A stretch of DNA of 19,085 nucleotides from an uncultured Lachnospiraceae bacterium (GTDB lineage: Bacteria > Bacillota > Clostridia > Lachnospirales > Lachnospiraceae): positions 1 to 19,085 of the forward strand of contig CAJTYM010000060.1 in the NCBI GenBank assembly GCA_910583835.1, given 5' to 3'. The notes beneath the pieces were generated by a model. It saw only the letters and a program-made list of their open reading frames with translations, did no database searches and was not told the DNA's origin. Each line of letters opens with the position of its first letter. Position 1 is the first letter of the stretch. Made by a program: the position numbers and the translations under genes. This document shows, in pieces, positions 6,168 to 13,207 of the stretch.

Positions 6168-6437
6168 CTATTTCCTCCTGATTTCAGTTTGTTTTTGATA
6201 TAGCTTAATCGCTCTTTTTATTTCTTCATTCCGAAAATTTTCCTGCGTAAAGACTTCTGTAATATCTTTCGGAAGATTCTTAATAATTTGAATATGTTTC
6301 CTGCTTTTTCTTTTTGGCTTTTCTATGGGCTTTAACCTCCCATCTGCCAAATAAACCAGATTTGCTTCTTCCTTTATAATTACATAAAGCCTGTCTTTGT
6401 CATGTCCTGACCTGGAAACTGCTAACTTAATGTCCAT
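6168..6437 (-). CDS. Small KOW-domain RNA-binding protein (L14e/L6e/L27e-like)
   Basis: This is an 89-residue basic protein of unknown exact role. The amino-terminal half (about residues 3-40: LAVSRSGHDKDRLYVIIKEE and a following LADGRLK) resembles the KOW fold of ribosomal proteins such as L14e, and the rest is Lys/Arg-rich and probably helical. Proteins of this kind are found between map and infA in many Clostridia, which supports the call; an RNA-binding or ribosome-associated function is inferred. The start ATG follows AGAGG at a short spacer. The terminal codons AGG AGG serve as the infA ribosome binding site. Confidence 0.75.
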   Translation of the reverse strand: MDIKLAVSRSGHDKDRLYVIIKEEANLVYLADGRLKPIEKPKRKSRKHIQIIKNLPKDITEVFTQENFRNEEIKRAIKLYQKQTEIRRK

Positions 6438-6454
6438 TTTTTACCTCTTTTACC

Positions 6455-6632
6455 TAAGGAAGTTCTGTCCGTTTAACTTAGATGCTCTCGTTTTCTTAGG
6501 ATGATACTCTTCTCTTCGCTCAGAGTATCCACTTTCACACTAAGTTCAAAAAAACCTCACTAAGTGTTCAATGCGTCACAGAACGACCTCGCGCTAACCT
6601 CAGACTTCGCTATTTGCTCGTCTTCGCTAAGC
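6455..6632 (-). repeat. Structured intergenic repeat, copy overlapping the end of map
   Basis: This divergent, longest copy begins inside map (CTTAGCGAAGACGAGC) and ends CCTTA at 6455-6459. The first module pairs AGAC with GTCT in place of the CAAGC / GCTTG stem seen elsewhere. The outer arms GTTCTGT / ACAGAAC (6578-6584 with 6462-6468) are perfect. Inside them lies an extra hairpin, GATACTCT / AGAGTATC, flanked by GGAT-like pairs. The repeat supplies the last codons and TAG of map. Confidence 0.75.
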
Positions 6633-7395
6633 TGCTCTCGGTCTCGGTCAGGCTCAGGATTTCCGGTTCGCCGGATGTGATCAAAACTGTATTTTCGTAA
6701 TGAGCGGACAGGGAACCGTCCTGCGTCACCACAGTCCAATTGTCATCCTGCCATTCCACATCAAAACGCCCTGCATTGATCATGGGTTCAATTGCCAATG
6801 TCATGCCTGCCCGTAGCCGCACGCCCCTGCTTTTCTGTTCGAAATTGGGAATCTGTGGGTCTTCATGCAAATGGGTACCGACCCCATGCCCTACCAGGTC
6901 CCGCACCACCCCATAACCAAAGCTTTCCGCATATGCGCTGATTGCATTGGAAATCTCATGAAGGTGATGTCCTTCCTTTGCATACTTTATGCCCTCAAAA
7001 AAACTTTGACGTGTTCTTTCTATTAATAATGTAGCTTCCTCAGAAATCTCACCGATGCCATGCGTTCTCGCCGCATCGGAGTGATATCCCTTGTAAATTA
7101 CACCGATGTCCAGGCTTACAATATCCCCTTCCCGGATACGCCGCTTCTTTGTGGGAATCCCATGAACAACCTCGTTATTCACGGACACACACACAGAAGC
7201 GGGATAGCCGTTATAATTCTTAAAGGATGGGATGCAGCCGTAACTGCGGATAATATCATCGCCAAGATGGTCTATGTCCAGTGTGGACATTCCCTCTCTC
7301 AGCTCTTTGCCCAAATTTTCATGGACTTTCGCCAGGATTTTCCCTGCTGCCCTCATCAACTCGATTTCCCTGGCTGATTTTATGGATACAGACAT
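6610..7395 (-). CDS. map: Type I methionine aminopeptidase
   Basis: The enzyme removes the initiator methionine from nascent proteins using a two-metal site. The 261-residue protein has all metal ligands: Asp96, Asp107, His170, Glu203 and Glu234, each one less than the E. coli number. His78 is the other conserved active-site histidine (VVHGIP). The start is 3 nt after the adk stop, with the ribosome binding site inside adk. The carboxy-terminal residues SLAKTSK are encoded by the intergenic repeat that begins here, giving a tail several residues longer than the roughly 250-residue Bacillus enzymes. The catalytic core ends well before this tail and should be unaffected. Confidence 0.97.
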   Translation of the reverse strand: MSVSIKSAREIELMRAAGKILAKVHENLGKELREGMSTLDIDHLGDDIIRSYGCIPSFKNYNGYPASVCVSVNNEVVHGIPTKKRRIREGDIVSLDIGVIYKGYHSDAARTHGIGEISEEATLLIERTRQSFFEGIKYAKEGHHLHEISNAISAYAESFGYGVVRDLVGHGVGTHLHEDPQIPNFEQKSRGVRLRAGMTLAIEPMINAGRFDVEWQDDNWTVVTQDGSLSAHYENTVLITSGEPEILSLTETESSLAKTSK

Positions 7396-7398
7396 AAT

Positions 7399-8043
7399 CT
7401 ACGCCCCCAGTATTTCTACAATGGCGTCAAATACCTTCTCCATTGGCTGCGTTCCGTCTACGCTCTTCAAAATGCCTTTTTCCTGATAATAGTCAATCAG
7501 CGGCTGCGTCTGCTCATGGTATACATTGAGCCGCTTTTTCACTGTCTCCGGCTGGTCATCGTCACGCAGCACTACCGGATTGCCGCAGCGGTCACATACG
7601 CCCTCAACTTTGGTGGGGATAGAAACAATATGGTAAGTTGCACCGCAGTTTAAGCAAGCGCGCCTGCCGGACATACGGTTGATGATATTTTCATCTGGAA
7701 CATCCACGTCAATCGCATAATCCATTTTCTGATTAATTTTGGTAAGGGCTGCATCCAACGCTTCTGCCTGTGGGATGGTCCTTGGAAAGCCGTCCAGTAC
7801 AAATCCATTCTGGCAGTCGTCCTGTGCAATACGGTCCATCACCAAGTCACAAGTCAGTTCATCCGGTACTAAAAGTCCCTGGTCCATGTACTCTTTTGCT
7901 TTCTTGCCCAATTCCGTACCAGCTTTTAAGTTTGCGCGAAAAATATCTCCCGTAGAAATATGGGGAATGGAATATTTATCTGCAATCTGCTTTGCCTGTG
8001 TTCCTTTGCCTGCACCTGGTGCACCCAACATAATAATTTTCAT
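7399..8043 (-). CDS. adk: Adenylate kinase, zinc-containing
   Basis: Adenylate kinase interconverts ATP + AMP and 2 ADP in the cytoplasm. The 214-residue protein has the P-loop GAPGAGKGT at 7-15, the AMP-binding DGFPRT at 84-89, and a long LID domain. Cys130, Cys133, Cys150 and Cys153 form the structural zinc site typical of Gram-positive enzymes. The start follows AGGAGG by 8 nt. It is placed between secY and map, as in most Firmicutes, and is separated from secY by 79 nt containing a 15-bp hairpin. Confidence 0.98.
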   Translation of the reverse strand: MKIIMLGAPGAGKGTQAKQIADKYSIPHISTGDIFRANLKAGTELGKKAKEYMDQGLLVPDELTCDLVMDRIAQDDCQNGFVLDGFPRTIPQAEALDAALTKINQKMDYAIDVDVPDENIINRMSGRRACLNCGATYHIVSIPTKVEGVCDRCGNPVVLRDDDQPETVKKRLNVYHEQTQPLIDYYQEKGILKSVDGTQPMEKVFDAIVEILGA

Positions 8044-8070
8044 ACATTCATCCTCCTATATATAACATTA

Positions 8071-8111
8071 GTGCACCGTGGGAGATACTCTTCGGCATCT
8101 CCCAGGCACAC
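8071..8111 (-). promoter_or_regulatory. Stable hairpin between secY and adk
   Basis: The transcript pairs TGGGAGAT with ATCTCCCA (8 bp, 8097-8104 with 8079-8086). After one bulged C, a second segment of 7 pairs follows, GTGTGCC / GGTGCAC, including two G-U pairs. The loop is 10 nt. The bases after it are TAATGTTATATATAGG, without a U-tract, so an RNA processing or stability role is more likely than termination. Confidence 0.6.
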
Positions 8112-8122
8112 ATACTTAATCG

Positions 8123-9442
8123 TTAATCATTCAAAAATCCTTTATAATAACGTACCAGCATCTGAGATTCAATCTGTTTCAAGGTCTCGATGATAACACC
8201 AACAATAATGATGATGGATGTTCCGCCGAAAGATACGTTTGCGTTAAATATTCCATTGAAGAAAATCGGAATAACTGCCACAATCGTAAGGCCAACCGCC
8301 CCGATGAATACAATATAGTTCAAAATCTTAGCCAGATAATCACTGGTAGGCTTTCCTGGCCTGATACCTGGGATAAAACCGCCCTGACGCTTCATATTGT
8401 TCGCAATTTCCAGCGGATTAAAGGTGATGGAAGTATAGAAGTATGCAAACGCAATGATTAAAATAATATATACTACCAAACCAATGCTGTAAATGGGCTG
8501 TTCCGGGTCACACCAGTAAGATTGGGACATGCCATGGAGAATCTTGCTTCCGATGCCGTTACCGTTCCCTTTGCCCATAATGGTCGCAATTACCACCGGG
8601 AACTGCAAAATAGACTGGGCAAAGATAATCGGGATTACGCCTGCAGTGTTGACTTTCAGCGGAATATGGCTGGACTGTCCTCCTACCTGCTTACGTCCCT
8701 GAATTTTCTTGCTGTACTGCACCGGAATTTTGCGCTCGCCATCCTGAAGGATGATGACAAATACAACTGTCACCAGAATAACTGCCAGGATTACAAGGCC
8801 TGCAATAATTGCATTACCAACATTCGGTGCATTCTTGATAAACTGATTATAGAGAGTCATCAAATCTTCCGGTATTCTGGAAATAATATTGATGGTCAGC
8901 ACGATAGAGATACCGTTTCCGACACCTTTCTCCGTGATTCTCTCGCCAATCCACATCAGCACTGCAGAACCTGCTGTCAGGCACGTAACCATCATGACAA
9001 CGTGCAATGCATCAAACTTATCCAGATAACCGCTGCGTCCAAATCCAATAGCCATGGCAATTGACTGGATCAGTGCCAAGGCAACTGTCACATAACGTGT
9101 AATCTCAGCGATTTTCTTCCTGCCGTCCTCTCCGTCTTTCTGCATTTCTTCCAATTTCGGAATCGCAATTGTCAGAAGCTGCATGATAATGGAAGATGTG
9201 ATGTACGGCGTAATATTCAGCGCAAACACTGACATCTGCTCAAAGGAGCCACCCGTGATGGCATTAAAGAAATTCAGTCCATCAGCTCCCTGGCTGGCAA
9301 ACCATTCTGCAATGACTTCCCCTTTGACACCAGGCAAAGGCAGCTGTGAGCCCAGCCTGATGACAACTAACATTAAGAATGTATAGAATATACGATTTCT
9401 GATATCTTTGATTTTAAACGCTTTACGAAGTGTCTCCAGCAT
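8123..9442 (-). CDS. secY: Protein translocase subunit SecY
   Basis: SecY is the pore of the Sec translocon in the cytoplasmic membrane, working with SecE, SecG, SecA and the ribosome. The 439-residue protein has the ten-helix pattern. The plug and lateral gate region follows LGSQLPLPGV at about 31-40, and the cytoplasmic loop carrying GERKIPVQYSK is the conserved ribosome/SecA contact. The start ATG lies 2 nt after the rplO stop. Its ribosome binding site AGAGGTGATC, a nearly full match to the 16S 3' end, is made from the last rplO codons (Glu-Val-Ile). Confidence 0.98.
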   Translation of the reverse strand: MLETLRKAFKIKDIRNRIFYTFLMLVVIRLGSQLPLPGVKGEVIAEWFASQGADGLNFFNAITGGSFEQMSVFALNITPYITSSIIMQLLTIAIPKLEEMQKDGEDGRKKIAEITRYVTVALALIQSIAMAIGFGRSGYLDKFDALHVVMMVTCLTAGSAVLMWIGERITEKGVGNGISIVLTINIISRIPEDLMTLYNQFIKNAPNVGNAIIAGLVILAVILVTVVFVIILQDGERKIPVQYSKKIQGRKQVGGQSSHIPLKVNTAGVIPIIFAQSILQFPVVIATIMGKGNGNGIGSKILHGMSQSYWCDPEQPIYSIGLVVYIILIIAFAYFYTSITFNPLEIANNMKRQGGFIPGIRPGKPTSDYLAKILNYIVFIGAVGLTIVAVIPIFFNGIFNANVSFGGTSIIIIVGVIIETLKQIESQMLVRYYKGFLND

Positions 9443-9444
9443 CC

Positions 9445-9882
9445 TTAGATCACCTCTGCTTTTCCGCCCAGAGCCTCAATCTTTTCTTTTGCACTTGCAC
9501 TGAAGGCATTTACCTGTACTGTAAGTTTCTTGGTAAGTTCACCATTTCCCAGAACCTTTACGCCGTCTCCGGTCTTGCGGATAATCCTGCGATCCAATAA
9601 TTCCTCTATCGTTACTACAGAATCATTGTCAAATACTTCCAATTTGTCCACATTGAACGCAATAATTTCCTTGGAATTCCTGTTAGTAAAGCCACGCTTA
9701 GGAATCCTTCTGTATAATGGCATCTGACCACCTTCAAAACCAGGTCTCGGAGCCCCGGAACGTGCCTTCTGTCCTTTGTGTCCCTTACCTGCAGTCTTAC
9801 CATTTCCTGAGCCGTGTCCACGTCCTCTTCTGAAATTAGCGTGTTTTGAACCTTTCGCCGGCTTTAAATTTGATAAGTCCAT
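9445..9882 (-). CDS. rplO: 50S ribosomal protein L15
   Basis: L15 is a late-assembling large-subunit protein contacting 23S rRNA through its extended glycine- and arginine-rich amino-terminal half. The 145-residue chain has the classic start MDLSNLKPAKGSKHANFRRG, the Gly-rich GRGHGSGNGKTAGKGHKGQK (residues 20-39) and a globular carboxy half. The ending KAEVI encodes the secY ribosome binding site, so the last three residues are constrained at both protein and RNA level. Confidence 0.98.
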   Translation of the reverse strand: MDLSNLKPAKGSKHANFRRGRGHGSGNGKTAGKGHKGQKARSGAPRPGFEGGQMPLYRRIPKRGFTNRNSKEIIAFNVDKLEVFDNDSVVTIEELLDRRIIRKTGDGVKVLGNGELTKKLTVQVNAFSASAKEKIEALGGKAEVI

Positions 9883-9905
9883 TCTGACACCTCCTTACTT
9901 TTGTC

Positions 9906-10088
9906 TTAAATTTCTTCCACTTTCACTAAATGTCTGACATGACGGATCATGCCCCTAATAGCTTCGTTATCGGGTTGTTCTACGGAATGATTCAGTTTCC
10001 TTAAACCAAGTGCCTCTACTGTCTTGCGGTTCTTAGGAACTGCACCGATTGTAGATTTCACAAGTGTTATTTTTAATTTCTCTGCCAT
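9906..10088 (-). CDS. rpmD: 50S ribosomal protein L30
   Basis: L30 is a small large-subunit protein with a ferredoxin-like fold. The 60-residue product is the normal bacterial length, with KITLVKSTIGAVPKNRKTVE at about 5-24 and the GLRKLNHSV motif next. The start follows TAAGGAGG, where the rpsE stop codon runs directly into the ribosome binding site, indicating coupled translation. Confidence 0.97.
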   Translation of the reverse strand: MAEKLKITLVKSTIGAVPKNRKTVEALGLRKLNHSVEQPDNEAIRGMIRHVRHLVKVEEI

Positions 10089-10100
10089 CTCTTATCCTCC

Positions 10101-10610
10101 TTAACCGAGTATCTCTTCCACAGATTTCCCGCGGAGTTTTGCTACCTCTTCTGGAGATTTCAACTGACTTAAAGCATCAATTGTAGCAAGCACTACGTTC
10201 TGCTTATTGTTGGAACCTAAAGATTTTGTACGGATGTTCTTGATGCCGGCAAGTTCACACACGTTACGTGCCGGACCGCCCGCGATTACACCAGTACCTT
10301 CGGGAGCTCTTTTCAGCAATACAGATGCTCCGGTATGTTTACCGGAAATATCATGTGTAATACTGTTGTTATCGTCTAATTTTACAGTAATCAATTTCTT
10401 GGTTGCATCTTCTTTCCCTTTGCGGATAGCTTCAGGAATTTCCGTTGCCTTACCTAAACCTGCTCCTACATGACCATTGCCATCGCCGACAACAACCAAA
10501 GCTGTGAAGCGCATGTTACGGCCGCCCTTGACAACTTTTGTTACACGCTTAATTGATACCACTTTTTCTGTTAATTCTAATTGACTAGCATCAACGATTG
10601 TACGTTTCAT
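10101..10610 (-). CDS. rpsE: 30S ribosomal protein S5
   Basis: S5 lines the mRNA entry channel with S3 and S4 and affects decoding accuracy. The 169-residue protein has the double-stranded-RNA-binding-like domain (about residues 14-77; GGRNMRFTALVVVGDGNGHV at 29-48) and the carboxy S5 fold (GTGVIAGGPARNVCELAGI). The residue region changed in spectinomycin-resistant mutants, just before and within the KVVKGGRNMRF loop, has the ordinary sequence. AGGAGG, overlapping the end of rplR, precedes the ATG. Confidence 0.98.
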   Translation of the reverse strand: MKRTIVDASQLELTEKVVSIKRVTKVVKGGRNMRFTALVVVGDGNGHVGAGLGKATEIPEAIRKGKEDATKKLITVKLDDNNSITHDISGKHTGASVLLKRAPEGTGVIAGGPARNVCELAGIKNIRTKSLGSNNKQNVVLATIDALSQLKSPEEVAKLRGKSVEEILG

Positions 10611-10627
10611 GTATTTGTCTCCTCCTA

Positions 10628-10996
10628 TTAAAAGTCTAAGCCAGCTTCTCTGGCTGCATCAGCTAAAGCTTTGACTTTACCCTGATAAATATAGCCGCCT
10701 CTATCGAAGACAACAGTAGTAATGCCTTTCTCTAACGCCCTCTTTGCAATAACAGTTCCCAGATGTGCTGCTGCTTCTACGTTATTGGTTTTTTCCAACT
10801 CTGCTTTTACATCCTTCTGAAGCGTAGACGCGGAAACAAGCGTATGCTGCGCATTATCATCAATAATCTGCGCGTACATATGATTATTGCTTCTAAACAC
10901 AGCTAAACGTGGTCTTTCTGCAGTACCGGAGAAACGATTACGCACTCTTCTGTGTTTTTTCATACGAACTTCGGCTCTTGATTTTTTATTAATCAT
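10628..10996 (-). CDS. rplR: 50S ribosomal protein L18
   Basis: L18 binds 5S rRNA with L5 and L25-type proteins and forms the central protuberance. The 122-residue chain begins with a basic arm (MINKKSRAEVRMKKHRRVRN), then RPRLAVFRSNNHMYAQIIDD and the end FDRGGYIYQGKVKALADAAREAGLDF, all typical. It has the expected neighbours rplF and rpsE, and an AGGAGG site after the rplF stop. Confidence 0.98.
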   Translation of the reverse strand: MINKKSRAEVRMKKHRRVRNRFSGTAERPRLAVFRSNNHMYAQIIDDNAQHTLVSASTLQKDVKAELEKTNNVEAAAHLGTVIAKRALEKGITTVVFDRGGYIYQGKVKALADAAREAGLDF

Positions 10997-11013
10997 TTTT
11001 TGTTCCTCCTATT

Positions 11014-11553
11014 TTATTTCTTACCAGTCTTACCAACTTTACGCCTGATAACTTCATCAACATACTTGATACCTTTACCTTTATAAGGTTCAGGTCTTCT
11101 CTTATCTCTGATTTCCGCTGCAAACTGGCCAACTTTTTCTTTATCAATACCGGAAATGATAATCTTATTGCCCTCTACCTTGGACTCCAGGCCCTCTGGG
11201 TCTGTCATCACTACCGGATGGGAGAATCCTAAGTTCAGCGTCAAATCCTTGCCGGATTTGGAAGCCCTGTAACCAACGCCGTTTACTTCCAGCTCCTTAG
11301 TGTAGCCTTCCGTTACGCCAATGACCATATTGTTAATCAATGTCCTGGTCAGACCATGCAGAGATTTCATTTTCTTTAAATCATTCGGTCTTGTTACAGT
11401 TACCTCGGAACCCTCTAATTTGATTTCCATTTCTGTGGGAAGCGTTCTCTCCAATGTTCCCTTAGGACCTTTTACAGTCACATGATTATTTTCTGCAATG
11501 TCGACAGTAACTCCTGCCGGTACTGCGATTGGCATTCTTCCGATTCGTGACAT
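11014..11553 (-). CDS. rplF: 50S ribosomal protein L6
   Basis: L6 contacts the sarcin-ricin loop region and the factor-binding site. The 179-residue protein begins MSRIGRMPIAVPAGV. I chose this ATG over one 18 nt upstream because it matches the family start and AGGAGG lies 7 nt before it. The two repeated L6 domains are visible, with GVGYRASKSGKDLTLNLGFS in the second and the end GKGIKYVDEVIRRKVGKTGKK. The rpsH stop TAG is part of the TAGGAGG ribosome binding site. Confidence 0.98.
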   Translation of the reverse strand: MSRIGRMPIAVPAGVTVDIAENNHVTVKGPKGTLERTLPTEMEIKLEGSEVTVTRPNDLKKMKSLHGLTRTLINNMVIGVTEGYTKELEVNGVGYRASKSGKDLTLNLGFSHPVVMTDPEGLESKVEGNKIIISGIDKEKVGQFAAEIRDKRRPEPYKGKGIKYVDEVIRRKVGKTGKK

Positions 11554-11564
11554 GCCCGTACCTC

Positions 11565-11966
11565 CTACCATACATAGGCAAGCACTTCGCCGCCTACTTC
11601 TAATTTTCTTGCTTCTTTATCAGTTACAACGCCCTGGTTGGTGGAAAGGATTGCTACTCCCAGTCCGCCCAGAACCCTCGGAACCTCATTCTTGCCGGCA
11701 TATACACGAAGACCCGGCTTGGAAATTCTCTTGAGACCAGTAATGATTTTCTCATTCTTGTCTTTGCCATATTTTAAAGTAATGCGAATTGTATTAAAAC
11801 TTCCGTCTTCCACAATATCATATTTTACAATATACCCTTCATTTGCAAGAATGTCGGCAATTGCAACTTTCATCTTGGAAGCTGGAACATCTACTGTATC
11901 ATGTTTAGCAGTATTTGCATTACGGATTCTTGTAAGCATATCTGCGATTGGATCACTCATTGTCAT
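11565..11966 (-). CDS. rpsH: 30S ribosomal protein S8
   Basis: S8 binds the central domain of 16S rRNA, and in E. coli it represses the spc operon by binding near rplE. The 133-residue protein starts MTMSDPIADMLTRIRNAN, a nearly invariant opening, and ends GGLGVAILSTNQGVVTDKEA followed by GEVLAYVW. AGGAGG lies 11 nt before the first ATG; a second ATG follows two codons later. The gap to rpsN is filled by one of the intergenic repeats, although in most relatives the two genes nearly touch. Confidence 0.98.
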   Translation of the reverse strand: MTMSDPIADMLTRIRNANTAKHDTVDVPASKMKVAIADILANEGYIVKYDIVEDGSFNTIRITLKYGKDKNEKIITGLKRISKPGLRVYAGKNEVPRVLGGLGVAILSTNQGVVTDKEARKLEVGGEVLAYVW

Positions 11967-11995
11967 GACGTATAATTCCTCCTATTATTATTTCA

Positions 11996-12111
11996 TAAGG
12001 AAGTTCCACTCGCTAAGTTCAACCTTCGCCTACGGCTCGGTTTCACTAATCTCCTGGAACGACCTCGCACTAACCTCAAGCTGCGCTTGACAGCTTGCTT
12101 TCGCTAAGTGC
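11996..12111 (-). repeat. Structured intergenic repeat, copy between rpsN and rpsH
   Basis: Six bases after the rpsN TGA the sequence GCACTTAGCGAAAGCAAGC begins. The module has an outer GCACT / AGTGC stem and inner CAAGCTG / CAGCTTG stem with a 7-nt loop. A second stem is closed by GTTCCA / TGGAAC (12055-12060 with 12003-12008) and holds AACC-GA-GCC-GTA-GGC-GAA-GGTT. It ends CCTTA at 11996-12000, just before the rpsH ribosome binding site. This is the simplest complete copy of the family. Confidence 0.8.
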
Positions 12112-12117
12112 TTCCGG

Positions 12118-12303
12118 TCACCAACTTGCCTTTTTCACACCTGGTATCTGTCCTTTATATGCCAACTCACGGAAGCAGATTCTGCAGATTCCGTATTTCC
12201 TTAAATATGCATGTGGACGTCCACAAATCCTGCAGCGGCTGTACTCTCTGGTAGAGAATTTCTGTTTGCGCTGCTGTTTCACTTTCATTGATGTTTTTGC
12301 CAT
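12118..12303 (-). CDS. rpsN: 30S ribosomal protein S14, zinc type
   Basis: S14 is an assembly protein of the 30S head. The 61-residue length and the CxxC pairs Cys24/Cys27 and Cys40/Cys43 identify the zinc-binding short form (type Z), as opposed to the 89-101-residue zinc-free form. The carboxy end AYKGQIPGVKKASW is standard. The ATG follows TAGGAGG at 8-9 nt. The TGA stop lies 6 nt before an intergenic repeat. Confidence 0.98.
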   Translation of the reverse strand: MAKTSMKVKQQRKQKFSTREYSRCRICGRPHAYLRKYGICRICFRELAYKGQIPGVKKASW

Positions 12304-12318
12304 TAAAATTCCCTCCTA

Positions 12319-12861
12319 TTATTTCGTAAATGGCATATTGAACTGCGCCAACAACTCACGTGCTTCTTCGTCTGTCTTTGCTGTGGTAACGAAAATGACA
12401 TCCATACCACGGATTTTGTCAATCTTATCATATTCAATTTCCGGGAAAATCAGCTGCTCCTTGATACCGAGCGCATAATTCCCCCTGCCGTCAAATGCAT
12501 TGGGGTTCACGCCTCGGAAGTCACGCACGCGCGGCAATGCAAGATTAATCAGGCGGTCAACAAACTCATACATCTTGTCGCCTCTTAATGTAACCTTACA
12601 TCCAATCGGCATTCCTTCTCTGATTTTGAAGTTAGCCACAGATTTCTTCGCTTTGGTAACCACAGCTTTCTGTCCTGTAATGGTCTCCAAATCGCTGACA
12701 GCAGCATCCAGAAGCTTTACATTTTCTTTCGCTTCACCAACACCCATGTTGATGACCACTTTTTCAAGCTTCGGTACCTGCATAACATTTTTATATTCGA
12801 ACTTTTTCATCAGAGCGTCTACAATCTCGTTCTGATAAGTCTCTCTTAATCTACTACTCAA
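12319..12861 (-). CDS. rplE: 50S ribosomal protein L5
   Basis: L5 binds 5S rRNA and contacts P-site tRNA and S13 across the subunit bridge. The 180-residue product is full length: MSSRLRETYQNEIVDALMKK, VPKLEKVVINMGVGEA at 29-44, RGVNPNAFDGRGNYALGIKE near 117-136. The start is TTG, because family members begin with M-S-R-L and no ATG or GTG lies in frame near it. GGAGAGGAGG precedes it by 9 nt. It is an uncommon start for a gene needed in equal amount to its neighbours. Confidence 0.96.
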   Translation of the reverse strand: MSSRLRETYQNEIVDALMKKFEYKNVMQVPKLEKVVINMGVGEAKENVKLLDAAVSDLETITGQKAVVTKAKKSVANFKIREGMPIGCKVTLRGDKMYEFVDRLINLALPRVRDFRGVNPNAFDGRGNYALGIKEQLIFPEIEYDKIDKIRGMDVIFVTTAKTDEEARELLAQFNMPFTK

Positions 12862-12884
12862 CTGAATGGACCTCCTCTCCTGAA

Positions 12885-13196
12885 TTAATCAATGATATCG
12901 CCAGTGGATTTGGCAAAACGTACTTTCTTGTCTCCGTCCATCTTGAAGCCTATTCTGGTAGGTTTTCCTTTGTGAACATACATTACGTTTGAAATGTGAA
13001 TAGGTCCCTCCTGGTGCACGATGCCGCCCTGCTGGTTTGCCATGCTGGGTTTCATATGCTTGGTAATCATGTTGATTCCCTCTACCAGAACAGTATTTTT
13101 CTTCCTGTTTATGGAAATGACTTTTCCTTCTTTGCCTTTATCTTTTCCGGTGATAACCTGAACAGTATCGCCTTTTTTAATTTTTAATGTTGCCAT
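12885..13196 (-). CDS. rplX: 50S ribosomal protein L24
   Basis: L24 is one of the two assembly-initiator proteins of the 50S subunit. The 103-residue protein has the KOW motif at about residues 6-32 (KKGDTVQVITGKDKGKEGKV). The remaining NMITKHMKPS and the end FAKSTGDIID match the family. The rplN stop TAG is the start of the TAGGAGGTGG ribosome binding site before this ATG, so translation is probably coupled. Confidence 0.98.
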   Translation of the reverse strand: MATLKIKKGDTVQVITGKDKGKEGKVISINRKKNTVLVEGINMITKHMKPSMANQQGGIVHQEGPIHISNVMYVHKGKPTRIGFKMDGDKKVRFAKSTGDIID

Positions 13197-13207
13197 CTTC
13201 CCACCTC

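Noticed and set aside
8522..9064. Plus-strand open frame of 180 codons within secY
   Set aside because: Antisense to the conserved SecY frame; low-complexity composition and no ribosome binding site.
11996..12111. REP element with a RAYT transposase
   Set aside because: The usual GTAG-type head of REP hairpins is not seen and no transposase lies in the window, so I do not assign the repeats to that class.
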